DNA of 6,549 bases, from NCBI GenBank assembly GCA_021813225.1, contig JAKALH010000166.1:1-6549 (forward strand). Reading direction: 5' to 3'. The notes under the pieces are model-generated. The model saw only the letters and a list, made by a program, of their open reading frames with translations, was not told the origin of the DNA and did not search any database. Source of the DNA: Chloroflexota bacterium. Its GTDB lineage: Bacteria; Chloroflexota; Anaerolineae; J036; Brachytrichaceae. Numbering within the stretch: position 1 is the first letter of the stretch; the number at the start of each line of letters is the position of its first letter. The position numbers were made by a program, and so were the translations under genes. Below, in pieces: positions 1 to 5,743 of the stretch.

Positions 1-125
1 CCCCGCTTTCGCGGGGAATGGCGACTGGTGTCGTCATGCCCGCGCAGGCGGGCCATCCAGGGCCATGCAGTACCGCGGCGGCATGATGTAATCCTGGATT
101 CCCCGCTTTCGCGGGGAATGACGGA
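1..125. repeat. Cluster of REP-like palindromic repeat units
   Basis: Three short GC-rich hairpin units lie here. Unit one, cut by the window edge, has CCCCGC (1-6) pairing with GCGGGG (11-16). Unit two has GCCCGC (38-43) pairing with GCGGGC (48-53). Unit three has a 9-bp stem, ATTCCCCGC (98-106) with GCGGGGAAT (111-119), around a TTTC loop. Units two and three carry the flanking words of this repeat type: GTCATGCCCGC before and CATCCAG after, or CTGGATTCC before and AATGACGG after. The same unit recurs at 3853-4023. The core resembles the widespread ATTCCC(N)GGGAAT class, of which the Neisseria dRS3 repeat is a named example. Nothing suggests it is translated. It may act as a transcription-end structure for a gene to the left of the window, or only as a dispersed repeat. 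Confidence 0.8.
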
Positions 126-224
126 CATTAGCCGGCGCGGAGAACGACGGCTGGCGTCGCGGGTATAGACTGCGGGCATGCGCTGATCCAGCAGGTCATC
201 CGTGTGGCCGGGGGCATCATGCAG

Positions 225-252
225 TTGTAGTTCCACCCGACAACACTATAAA
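225..252 (+). promoter_or_regulatory. Candidate sigma-70-type promoter P1 for the phosphodiesterase gene
   Basis: TTGTAG (225-230) and TATAAA (247-252) are separated by 16 bases, a fair match to a -35/-10 pair. The spacer is bounded by an inverted pair, GTTGT (224-228) and ACAAC (240-244), which could be an operator half-site pair or chance. A transcript from here would have a leader of about 160 bases before the GTG at 421. Confidence 0.35.
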
Positions 253-365
253 ACGGCGTAAGTGAGGGCACAACCATGCGGGCGGTGCAACGGCTTGATC
301 AGGGAAGAGGTAACCTCAGTATCCTGCAGCTTCCTGGGGTTCAACCAGCCAGACCGACATGCTGC

Positions 366-371
366 GATAAT
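366..371 (+). promoter_or_regulatory. Candidate -10 box (GATAAT) for the phosphodiesterase gene
   Basis: GATAAT lies about 50 bases before the start codon at 421, which would leave a leader of about 40 bases. No good -35 is visible. The surrounding 16 bases (359-374, ATGCTGCGATAATAGC) recur with one change at 2060-2075, before the third plus-strand gene. This supports a shared promoter type. Confidence 0.4.
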
Positions 372-420
372 AGCGCTTCGGCCGGGGGGCGGAATTGCCG
401 ATGCCGGTTCAGAGGGGTAA

Positions 421-1236
421 GTGATAACAACTACATTTAAATCATCGGCGGCAGTCGCTGCGGACTGGCCGGCGGCATGGCGCAGACCATTCCTGCGCAT
501 CGGCCATGCCGGCGCAGGGCATTATGCGCCGCACAATTCAATCGAATCGCTGGCGCTGGGCCTGAAGATGGGCGCCGACGCCATCGAGTTTGATGTGCAG
601 GCCTGCCGCGACGCGCTGGTGCTGCTGCACGACGAGGACATGGCGCAGTTCGAGGATAAACAAGGCCCCGTCGCCGCAGTAACCCTGCGAGAACTGCGCG
701 CGCTGCGGACCCGCGATGGCGCTCAGGTGGCAACCCTCGACGAGGCGCTTGATCTGCTGCAGGGACGCGCGCTCCTGAACGTGGACCTGAAAGGCGAGGG
801 GCACGAGAGCGCCGTGCTGGCTGCCCTGCGCGCCCGCGGCATCATCGATGAAGTCATCGTCAGCTCGAGCATCGCCGGCAGCCTGCGTGCCGTGCGCGCG
901 CTGGAGCCGTCCATACGCACCGGCATCTCGCACCCTCAAAATCACAGCGCGGCCGGCCAGCCATTACTGCGCCCGGTCGTGCGCCTCGCCGTGAGGTGGA
1001 TGCGTCGGACGATGCCGCGGCGGATTGCGGGCGTGATGGCGGACGCGCACGCCAGCGCGGTCATGTTGAACTACCACTTTGTCACGGCGGCGACGGTGCA
1101 GAGCGTGCATCGGGCCGGCAGGCGCATCTTCGTCTGGACGGTCGATGATACAGCCGACATGCAGCGCATCCGCGCGCTGGGCGTCGATGGCATCACCAGC
1201 AACCGGCCCGACCTGCTGATGCAGGCTGCCGCATAA
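421..1236 (+). CDS. Glycerophosphodiester phosphodiesterase family protein (GDPD)
   Basis: Predicted cytosolic hydrolase of 271 residues that would split glycerophosphodiesters (from phospholipid turnover) into glycerol-3-phosphate and an alcohol. No signal peptide or membrane segment is visible. The TIM-barrel GDPD signatures are in order: the first catalytic His in IGHAGAG (H29), the metal-binding pair in EFD (E56, D58), the second catalytic His in LLHDED (H70), the NVDLK strand (120-124), and the closing VWTVDD and GVDGITSNRPDLL blocks near 239-266. Oddities are Ala after the catalytic His (the usual motif is HRG), HNS in place of ENT at 38-40, and Asp122 where a metal-binding Glu is more usual. 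A basic stretch (about 188-201, several Arg) precedes the last third. The GTG start is chosen because AGAGG (411-415) sits 5 bases before it and no better in-frame start fits the full N-terminal strand. Family is sure; exact substrate is not. Confidence 0.88.
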   Translation: MITTTFKSSAAVAADWPAAWRRPFLRIGHAGAGHYAPHNSIESLALGLKMGADAIEFDVQACRDALVLLHDEDMAQFEDKQGPVAAVTLRELRALRTRDGAQVATLDEALDLLQGRALLNVDLKGEGHESAVLAALRARGIIDEVIVSSSIAGSLRAVRALEPSIRTGISHPQNHSAAGQPLLRPVVRLAVRWMRRTMPRRIAGVMADAHASAVMLNYHFVTAATVQSVHRAGRRIFVWTVDDTADMQRIRALGVDGITSNRPDLLMQAAA

Positions 1237-1257
1237 GCGGCTGGGCCGCTGCCTGCA
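1220..1257 (+). terminator. Hairpin over the phosphodiesterase stop codon, possible terminator
   Basis: An inner perfect stem AGCGGC (1236-1241) / GCCGCT (1245-1250) with a TGG loop is enclosed by a second perfect pair, TGCAGGC (1220-1226) / GCCTGCA (1251-1257). The stop codon TAA at 1234-1236 lies within it. There is no T-run afterwards, so it is not a classical intrinsic terminator. It may protect the 3' end, or weakly end transcription just before the promoter-like box at 1266. Confidence 0.3.
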
Positions 1258-1265
1258 GCCGGCTC

Positions 1266-1271
1266 TACAAT
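1266..1271 (+). promoter_or_regulatory. Candidate -10 box (TACAAT) for the epimerase gene
   Basis: TACAAT in the context GGCTCTACAATCGGGGG is followed about 26 bases later by the ribosome site AGGGAGGA (1297-1304), implying a short leader of roughly 30 bases. No -35 hexamer is recognisable 16-18 bases upstream. The same TCTACAAT word occurs on the minus strand before the amidohydrolase gene. Confidence 0.45.
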
Positions 1272-1309
1272 CGGGGGTGTAAATCGCCTCTGGCACAGGG
1301 AGGACACAC

Positions 1310-2020
1310 ATGAAAGTGCTCGTCATCGGTGGTTCGGGGCTGGTCGGGACGCTGGTGCTGCCGTTTCTGAAGCAGCGCCACACGTTGCGCGTGTATGACC
1401 TGAAGCCGCCCGCGGATTCGACGGTCGATTACGTCCACGACAGCGTGCTCGATTACGCCGCGGTTGCGCGCGCCGCAGAGGGTATGGATGCCGTCCTGTA
1501 CATGGTAATGAACGTTCAATTCGGGCCGGATATAGAAATCGCTGAGTCGTGCTTCGACCTGAACGTGAAAGGCGTGTACCTGGCGCTGCGCGCGGCGCAG
1601 GCGGCCGGCGTCCGCCACGCGGTGTACTGCAGCAGCATGTCGGTCTACGACGGCGCGCTGGAAGTGCGCTATTTCTTCGACGAAGACATGCCGCCCGACG
1701 CGCGCGGCATGTACGGCCTGACCAAACGGATGGGCGAGGAAGTCTGCCGAAATGCCTGTTACCTGTACGGCATGAGCGTGAACGCGCTGCGGCTGTGCAT
1801 GCCGCTCTCGCGCGAGAAATGGCTGGCACAGGCCGTTGCGGGCAAGCCTGGTATCGCCACGGATGCCGAGGATGTAGCGCGCGCTATGCTGGCGGCGCTG
1901 GAATACCGCAACGGTTTCCAGGCGTTCATGATCAGCGGCGACTACGAGAACCGGATCATGAACATGAGCAAGGCCAGGCGCGTCCTGGCGTGGGAACCGC
2001 TGGCGCGGCCGAATCGATGA
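1310..2020 (+). CDS. NAD-dependent epimerase/dehydratase family protein (extended SDR type)
   Basis: Rossmann-fold oxidoreductase or epimerase of 236 residues, probably acting on a nucleotide sugar or another small hydroxylated substrate in the cytosol. The N-terminus has the dinucleotide-binding motif GGSGLVG (7-13), and Asp30 at the end of the second strand (VYD) points to NAD(H) rather than NADP(H). The family's later blocks are present: the NVKGVYLALRAA helix (85-96), the SSMSVYDG strand with the catalytic Ser/Thr position (109-115), the catalytic YxxxK (Tyr135, Lys139 in MYGLTKR), the DAEDVARA block (185-192) and a closing ISGDY...MSKARRVLAWEP (208-230). It is shorter than sugar epimerases (over 300 residues) because the C-terminal substrate domain is minimal, yet both ends look complete. 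The ATG has AGGGAGGA 5 bases upstream. No sugar-pathway genes lie beside it, so the substrate stays unknown. Confidence 0.87.
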   Translation: MKVLVIGGSGLVGTLVLPFLKQRHTLRVYDLKPPADSTVDYVHDSVLDYAAVARAAEGMDAVLYMVMNVQFGPDIEIAESCFDLNVKGVYLALRAAQAAGVRHAVYCSSMSVYDGALEVRYFFDEDMPPDARGMYGLTKRMGEEVCRNACYLYGMSVNALRLCMPLSREKWLAQAVAGKPGIATDAEDVARAMLAALEYRNGFQAFMISGDYENRIMNMSKARRVLAWEPLARPNR

Positions 2021-2066
2021 GCCGGTGCATCTGTTCGCATTCGCAGTCGTCTGACCCGTATGCCGC

Positions 2067-2072
2067 GATAAT
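2067..2072 (+). promoter_or_regulatory. Candidate -10 box (GATAAT) for the TPR-like gene
   Basis: GATAAT lies about 76 bases before the ATG at 2148, inside ATGCCGCGATAATAGC (2060-2075), which differs by one base from 359-374. No -35 hexamer is clear. Its position between the stop at 2018-2020 and the next start suggests independent transcription of the downstream gene. Confidence 0.4.
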
Positions 2073-2147
2073 AGCTGGCGGAGGACCCGACAGGCAATAC
2101 ACTATCTCACTGGTCTTCAGGTAGCTGCGGCACAACAGGAGGTTCAC

Positions 2148-2615
2148 ATGACGGGTACACCCGATTTCGACCTTGACGCGGCGCACCGCTACTTCTCAGC
2201 CCATTGCTTCAATGCAGCCTGGGACCTGCTGGATAAGCAGGAGCGCACGCCGGAGGAGAATGAGCAGATGATCCGCCTGTGCCTGGCTTCGGCCTGGCAC
2301 TGGACGCAGCGCGCGGATTGCACCCCTACCAATCTGTCGGTCGGTTACTGGCAGGCATCGCGCATCTATGCGGTGCTCGGTCAGGGAGACAATGCGCGGC
2401 GCTACGGCCAAATGTGCCTGGCGGCCAGCCAGAGCGCCGGCGTCCTGCCCTTCTACCTCGCCTACGCCTACGAGGCGCTGGCGCGCGCGGAATCGGCAGC
2501 CGGCAACAGCCAGTTGGCGCAGCATTACCTGGACGAGGCCCGCAAGCTGCTGGATCAGGTCAGCGAGCCTGAAGAGCGCATGCAACTGGAAGGCGACCTG
2601 AGCACGATCCGTTAG
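2148..2615 (+). CDS. Small TPR-like helical protein of unknown function
   Basis: A 155-residue, probably cytosolic protein made almost wholly of amphipathic helices, with no signal peptide or membrane segment. Two TPR-like helix pairs can be seen at about 64-98 (SVGYWQASRIYAVLGQGDNA, then RRYGQMCLAASQ) and 103-137 (YLAYAYEALARAESAAGNSQ, then LAQHYLDEARKLLDQV), each with the small-residue and aromatic spacing of that fold. The N-terminal third (YFSAHCFNAAWDLLDK, then RTPEENEQMIRLCLASAWHW) is reminiscent of a conserved uncharacterised bacterial protein type, recalled by pattern only. There are no catalytic motifs, so a binding or scaffold role is the most that can be inferred. The ATG has a strong AGGAGG (2137-2142) 5 bases upstream. 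The gene ends facing the convergent PLP-enzyme gene, 88 bases away. Confidence 0.8.
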   Translation: MTGTPDFDLDAAHRYFSAHCFNAAWDLLDKQERTPEENEQMIRLCLASAWHWTQRADCTPTNLSVGYWQASRIYAVLGQGDNARRYGQMCLAASQSAGVLPFYLAYAYEALARAESAAGNSQLAQHYLDEARKLLDQVSEPEERMQLEGDLSTIR

Positions 2616-2703
2616 CTCATGAGCAGGAACGGCCAGCCGCCCACATCGATGCCGCGCAGCAACTTCAGGAGTGGCTGGCGCTATTGAGCAATTGCTGGCG
2701 CGG
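2616..2703. other. Convergent intergenic junction
   Basis: These 88 bases separate the ends of the TPR-like gene (plus) and the PLP-enzyme gene (minus). They include the loop-less palindrome GCTCATGAGC (2615-2624), distant inverted arms GCCAGCC (2632-2638) and GGCTGGC (2673-2679), and the palindrome AGCAATTGCT near 2687-2696. There is no stem followed by a T-run on either strand, so I cannot name a terminator. Confidence 0.5.
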
Positions 2704-3816
2704 TCAACCGCCCAGCAGACCGGTCAGGCGCTGCGCCACCAGTTGCGTTTCTTCATCTGTCAGCGTCATGGGGTTGAGGTAAATGCCGGCCGGGTCCGGC
2801 GACGCCGCCACCGAGATGGCAGGCGACCCGCCCAGCAACGCGGCGACCAGCTCTTCGCGTGTCAGCGCCGCATCCGCGCCCAGCAGCACCTCGCAGCGCG
2901 GCAGCGGCTGGCCGGCCTCATTAGGGTACGAGCGTCGCGCGCGCACCCCGCGCAGACTGTTAAAGGCGTCGCACCAGACTGCCACCACGCGCTCGTCGCG
3001 CTCGCAGCGGGCGCGATGGTCCAGCGCCAGGTAGCGCTGCACCGCAGCCAGCAGCCCGGCCATCTCCTCTTTGCCCACCTTCATGGGGCGACCGATGCCG
3101 GGGTTGGGATTGCCATGCGGGCGCATGGCATCGATCAGCCACTTGCGCCCGACGACCAGCCCGCTGGACTGCGGGCCGCGCAGGTCCTTGCCGCCGCTGA
3201 AGATGGCGCAGGCGGCGCCCATCTGCGTGAAGCGCCACAGGTTTTCGACCGGCGGCAACTGCGCCGCCGCATCCACGATGACCGGCACCCCGCGCGTATT
3301 GCAGCGTTCGATGACATCGGCCAGCGGGAAATCGGCGCGGCCGGTCATGCCGCCCTGAAACCAGATGAAGGCGGCGGTGTTCGGCGTGAAAGCGGCTTCC
3401 AGTTGCGCGGGATCGGTGCGCTGCGCATCGCCGATCTCCACCATCTTCACGCCCACCATGCGCGCGGCGTGGTCGTAGCCGTTGCGGTGCGATTTGAACA
3501 CGATGAGTTCGTTCTTCAAGCCCGTCGTGTCGGGCAGGCGGTCGATGGCAGCACGGTCCGTGCCTGCTGCGCAGGCGGCTACGGCGAGAGTGATGCCTGC
3601 CGCCGCCCCCGACGACACGTAGGCCGCCTCGTTGTGCGTCAGCTCGGCCAGCCGCGCGCCGATCTTGGCCTGCAATTCGTCGAGATCGACGAACCAGCGC
3701 GCGGCGTCCTGCATGGCCGCGAGCACTTCGGGCGGCATGATGCTGCCGCCCAGCCGCGTCAGCGTCGCGCTGGCGTTGATGACCTGCCTGATGCCCAGTT
3801 CCTCGTAGATTGTCAT
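2704..3816 (-). CDS. SelA-related PLP-dependent enzyme (DgaE-like / selA_rel family)
   Basis: Predicted fold-type I PLP enzyme of 370 residues, counted from the ATG at 3816. Features in order: the family opening IYEELGIRQVINASATLTRLGGS (3-25), a cofactor-phosphate loop around SSGAAAG (68-74), the VIVDAAAQLPP strand with the ring-contacting Asp (D182), the Schiff-base lysine in FSGGKDLRGPQSSG (K210), and the conserved GRPMKVGKEEM block (242-252). True selenocysteine synthases are about 460 residues with an extra N-terminal domain, so this is a relative. The best-known relative with a function is D-glucosaminate-6-phosphate ammonia-lyase (DgaE). A likely role is ammonia elimination or a similar beta-reaction on an amino acid or amino sugar acid. 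The ATG at 3816 is preferred over the in-frame GTG at 3828 and ATG at 3825, because AGGTGATGG (3830-3822) is then well placed and the family N-terminus fits. It lies downstream of the amidohydrolase gene with no clear promoter of its own. Confidence 0.85.
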   Translation of the reverse strand: MTIYEELGIRQVINASATLTRLGGSIMPPEVLAAMQDAARWFVDLDELQAKIGARLAELTHNEAAYVSSGAAAGITLAVAACAAGTDRAAIDRLPDTTGLKNELIVFKSHRNGYDHAARMVGVKMVEIGDAQRTDPAQLEAAFTPNTAAFIWFQGGMTGRADFPLADVIERCNTRGVPVIVDAAAQLPPVENLWRFTQMGAACAIFSGGKDLRGPQSSGLVVGRKWLIDAMRPHGNPNPGIGRPMKVGKEEMAGLLAAVQRYLALDHRARCERDERVVAVWCDAFNSLRGVRARRSYPNEAGQPLPRCEVLLGADAALTREELVAALLGGSPAISVAASPDPAGIYLNPMTLTDEETQLVAQRLTGLLGG

Positions 3817-3852
3817 GGTTTCCATCACCTGTCCGTAATCACCGTGTCAGTT

Positions 3853-4023
3853 CGCGGGAACGACGGCACACCGCCCCGTCATTCCCCGCACACACCACCG
3901 CCTCGTCATTCCCCGCGGAAGCGGGGAATCCATGACGACATCTCTACACTGCACTGCCACACCGTATGACCCTGGGTTCCCGCTTGCGCGGGAACGACGG
4001 CACACCGCCCCGTCATTCCCCGC
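3853..4023. repeat. REP-like repeat cluster with a perfect 37-bp direct repeat
   Basis: The 37 bases at 3853-3889 are repeated exactly at 3987-4023, an offset of 134. Between them are two hairpin units. The first has ATTCCCCGC (3908-3916) with GCGGGGAAT (3921-3929), extended by CGTCA (3904-3908) and TGACG (3933-3937). The second has GTTCCCGC (3976-3983) with GCGGGAAC (3988-3995). These are variants of the repeat at 1-125. The cluster fills most of the 259-base gap between the amidohydrolase and PLP-enzyme genes. If those genes share a transcript, the hairpins would be transcribed and could stabilise or partly end it. No open frame here looks coding. Confidence 0.85.
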
Positions 4024-4075
4024 GCAGCGACTCCATGACAACGCCTGCCCACCGCCCGTCAGGTTTACCGTGCAC

Positions 4076-5314
4076 TTACGCCTCGGGCAGCCGCCAATAT
4101 TGCGACGGCGCCTGCGTCCACAGCGGCGCACCCAGCCCATTAGGGTCGAAGAGCACATCACCGGCGCGGATCGTCAGCACACATTCCAGCTTGCGGTCGC
4201 CTGTGATCTTCGCACGCCCGCAATCCACAAACCCGAACTGGCCGCTGCGCAGATTGAACACCGCCACGTCAGCGCACGCGCCGACGCTCAGATGCCCCAG
4301 CTCGGGATGGCCGATCTCATTGGCTGGGTTACTGGTAGACAGCTTGATGACATCCGGCAGCGATACACCCATGTTGAGCACCTTGCTCATGGTCGTCTGC
4401 ATGTCTACGACCGGCTGCACCACGCTGTGGGTGTGCAGGTCGGTGCTGATCGAGTCGGGCACGAAGCCGCCTGCAACGGCGCGGACGGCGTTGCGGAACC
4501 AGAAGCTGCCCGCGCCGTGGCCCAGGTCGAAGATCACGCCGCGCGCCCGCGCCTCGAACATGTGGGGATACACATGGCCGGCGTCGTCGATGACGGGGAA
4601 CTGCTGCGCGAACACGTGCGTGTGGATATCGCCGGGGCGCGCCTTCTTCAGGATCAGGTCGGGGTAGGTGCGCTCCGGGCGCGGCCAGAAGTCGTACATG
4701 ACCGGCATCCTGCATAGTTCGGCGGCCTTGATGGCCTGATCCACCGCCGCCCACGGCGTGTGCAGTTCGTCGCAGGGCTTGTGCGTCCAGTAATGGGCGG
4801 TCTTGATGCCGACGACGATATCGCGGTGCGCCAGCGCCGCGTCGGCGGCCAGTTCCGCGTCGAAGGTGCGCGGGTCCTGTTCGAAGTCGCCCAGCATGCC
4901 CTGATCGACGATGTTGACATAGGCGAAGATGCGCGTCTTTGCGCGGTCGATGACGGTGTGCTTGAAGTGGCGCAGATGGCGCCACCCGGCAGTGCCGGTG
5001 TCGACCATCGTCGTCACCCCGCTGCGGAAGGAGTGCGCATCGGCGACGATGCTCAACCCTTCGGGGTCGCCTTCCGGCGCGCGCGTGTGGTAGACGTGCG
5101 CGTGGATATCGAGGATGCCGGGCGTGACATACAGGCCCGTCGCGTCGACGACACGGGTCGCCAGCGCGGGGTCGATATCCGGCGCGACGGCGGCGATAGT
5201 CTTGCCGCTGACGGCCACATCGCGCAGCGCGTCGATCCGGTTGCGCGGGTCGATGACATGGCCGCCTTTCAGCAGCAGGTCATAGCCCGGGGCGGCGGTT
5301 GGATTGGATGTCAT
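4076..5314 (-). CDS. COG3964-type amidohydrolase/deacetylase (metal-dependent TIM-barrel hydrolase)
   Basis: A 412-residue member of the amidohydrolase superfamily, often mislabelled dihydroorotase. The N-terminal beta-sandwich segment YDLLLKGGHVIDPRNRID (11-28) leads to the barrel. Metal-site residues are HAH (H71, H73), the lysine expected to be carboxylated in VVGIKTAHY (K171), H233 in DIHTHVF and D292 in ISTDLHTH. The chain closes with the superfamily's GHLSVGACADVAVF sandwich strand (340-353). Where many relatives have a metal-binding His on strand five (PVMVHIG-like), this protein has PVMYDFW, so Asp208 stands in its place. Related proteins act on acetylated hydroxy or amino acids, but the substrate here cannot be read. 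The ATG is chosen because GGAG (5323-5320) lies 5 bases before it. A TACAAT box lies about 80 bases upstream. It is the first gene of a likely two-gene unit with the SelA-related enzyme. Confidence 0.88.
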   Translation of the reverse strand: MTSNPTAAPGYDLLLKGGHVIDPRNRIDALRDVAVSGKTIAAVAPDIDPALATRVVDATGLYVTPGILDIHAHVYHTRAPEGDPEGLSIVADAHSFRSGVTTMVDTGTAGWRHLRHFKHTVIDRAKTRIFAYVNIVDQGMLGDFEQDPRTFDAELAADAALAHRDIVVGIKTAHYWTHKPCDELHTPWAAVDQAIKAAELCRMPVMYDFWPRPERTYPDLILKKARPGDIHTHVFAQQFPVIDDAGHVYPHMFEARARGVIFDLGHGAGSFWFRNAVRAVAGGFVPDSISTDLHTHSVVQPVVDMQTTMSKVLNMGVSLPDVIKLSTSNPANEIGHPELGHLSVGACADVAVFNLRSGQFGFVDCGRAKITGDRKLECVLTIRAGDVLFDPNGLGAPLWTQAPSQYWRLPEA

Positions 5315-5393
5315 GGTTACTCCAGGTTTTCAGTTTGGCACGCCGGTCAGCCTGCTGCGCCGGCGGCTCTCAGGCTCCGTTCGAATCCCGTAC

Positions 5394-5399
5394 ATTGTA
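5394..5399 (-). promoter_or_regulatory. Candidate -10 box (TACAAT, minus strand) for the amidohydrolase gene
   Basis: Read on the minus strand, the context is GGTCTACAATGTACGGG, with TACAAT about 80 bases before the ATG at 5314. The TCTACAAT word matches that before the epimerase gene. On the plus strand the site is the perfect 9-base palindrome TACATTGTA (5391-5399), so it could also work in the other direction or be a protein-binding site. No -35 is evident. Confidence 0.35.
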
Positions 5400-5488
5400 G
5401 ACCTGCCGGGCGGTTCGGCGCCGTATCTTTTCCCGAAAGACGAATCGCTTGATGGGACCGCCAGGCGGGAGGATACCGGGAACATCAC

Positions 5489-5698
5489 ATGGCGTACCAA
5501 TTCGATTCACTCAGACAACGGGCGACCGCGGCGCTGCGCGAAAACCGGCCGGATGTTCTGGCGGTGGAACTGCCTCGCCTGGCCGATCTTTCGGCCGCTG
5601 TGTCCGACCCTTTGGAGCAGGCGCGCGCTGCTGTTCACCGGTCAGGGCATCCTGCTGATCTACAACAGCGCCGCTACCGGCCTGCGCGGACCGTGTAA
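5489..5698 (+). pseudogene. Frameshifted remnant of a helical (TPR-like) protein gene
   Basis: The frame from the ATG at 5489 begins with about 46 residues that look like a real helical protein (MAYQFDSLRQRATAALRENR, then PDVLAVELPRLADLSAAVSD and PLEQARA). After about residue 46 it turns into low-quality sequence and stops at 5696-5698. The neighbouring frame, entered at the GCGCGCGC run (5621-5628), continues sensibly as ALLFTGQGILLIYNSAATG to about 5680. Restoring one lost GC pair in that run would give QARALLFTGQGILLIYN in a single frame, a typical TPR first helix. The reading then loses character and stops at 5772-5774, so the gene is also truncated. The only good ribosome site, GGGAGGA (5467-5473), lies 15 bases from the ATG, which is too far. 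It may instead be a short non-coding stretch; function unknown. Confidence 0.4.
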
Positions 5699-5743
5699 TC
5701 GATCAGGTAGTACGGAGCGGTTACTAATCGCCCCCCAATACAC

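Larger units (their letters stand above)
126..420. other. Non-coding leader region upstream of the phosphodiesterase gene
   Basis: This stretch of about 295 bases has no convincing gene on either strand. It contains two candidate promoters, described separately at 225-252 and 366-371. The plus-strand sequence GTAAGTGAGGG around 259-268 could serve as a ribosome site for a 54-codon frame at 276-440. The amino-acid composition of that frame (rich in Arg, Gly, Ala and Cys, with no helix pattern) does not look like a protein. I see no riboswitch or tRNA-like fold. Confidence 0.5.

Noticed and set aside
1..125. Possible CRISPR array in the repeated palindromes, here and at 3853-4023
   Set aside because: The units are of unequal length, irregularly spaced, in both orientations and vary in sequence. 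There are no constant spacers and no cas genes.
276..440. A 54-codon plus-strand frame with GAGGG 7 bases upstream, overlapping the phosphodiesterase start
   Set aside because: The product has an unlikely composition, no helix or strand pattern and spans the candidate promoter at 366-371. The ribosome-site match is weak enough to be chance.
1310..2020. Epimerase gene as a truncated pseudogene because it is short
   Set aside because: All family blocks from the GGSGLVG loop to the closing MSKARRVLAWEP are present and in order, with a good ribosome site, so it reads as a complete short member.
2671..3969. A long open plus-strand frame of 432 codons opposite the PLP-enzyme gene
   Set aside because: It is the antisense shadow of a GC-rich gene. 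It is rich in Arg, His, Ala and Gln, has no motif, and runs on through the repeat cluster, while the minus strand carries a clear PLP-enzyme with its lysine motif.
3853..4023. Possible insertion sequence or transposon ends
   Set aside because: The repeats are small hairpin units with no transposase frame between them and no target-site duplication that I can see. The 37-bp direct repeat is better explained as a duplicated REP-like unit.
3932..4717. Open plus-strand frames of over 200 codons opposite the amidohydrolase
   Set aside because: Composition is that of an antisense shadow, one begins inside the repeat cluster, and the minus-strand amidohydrolase has all superfamily blocks.
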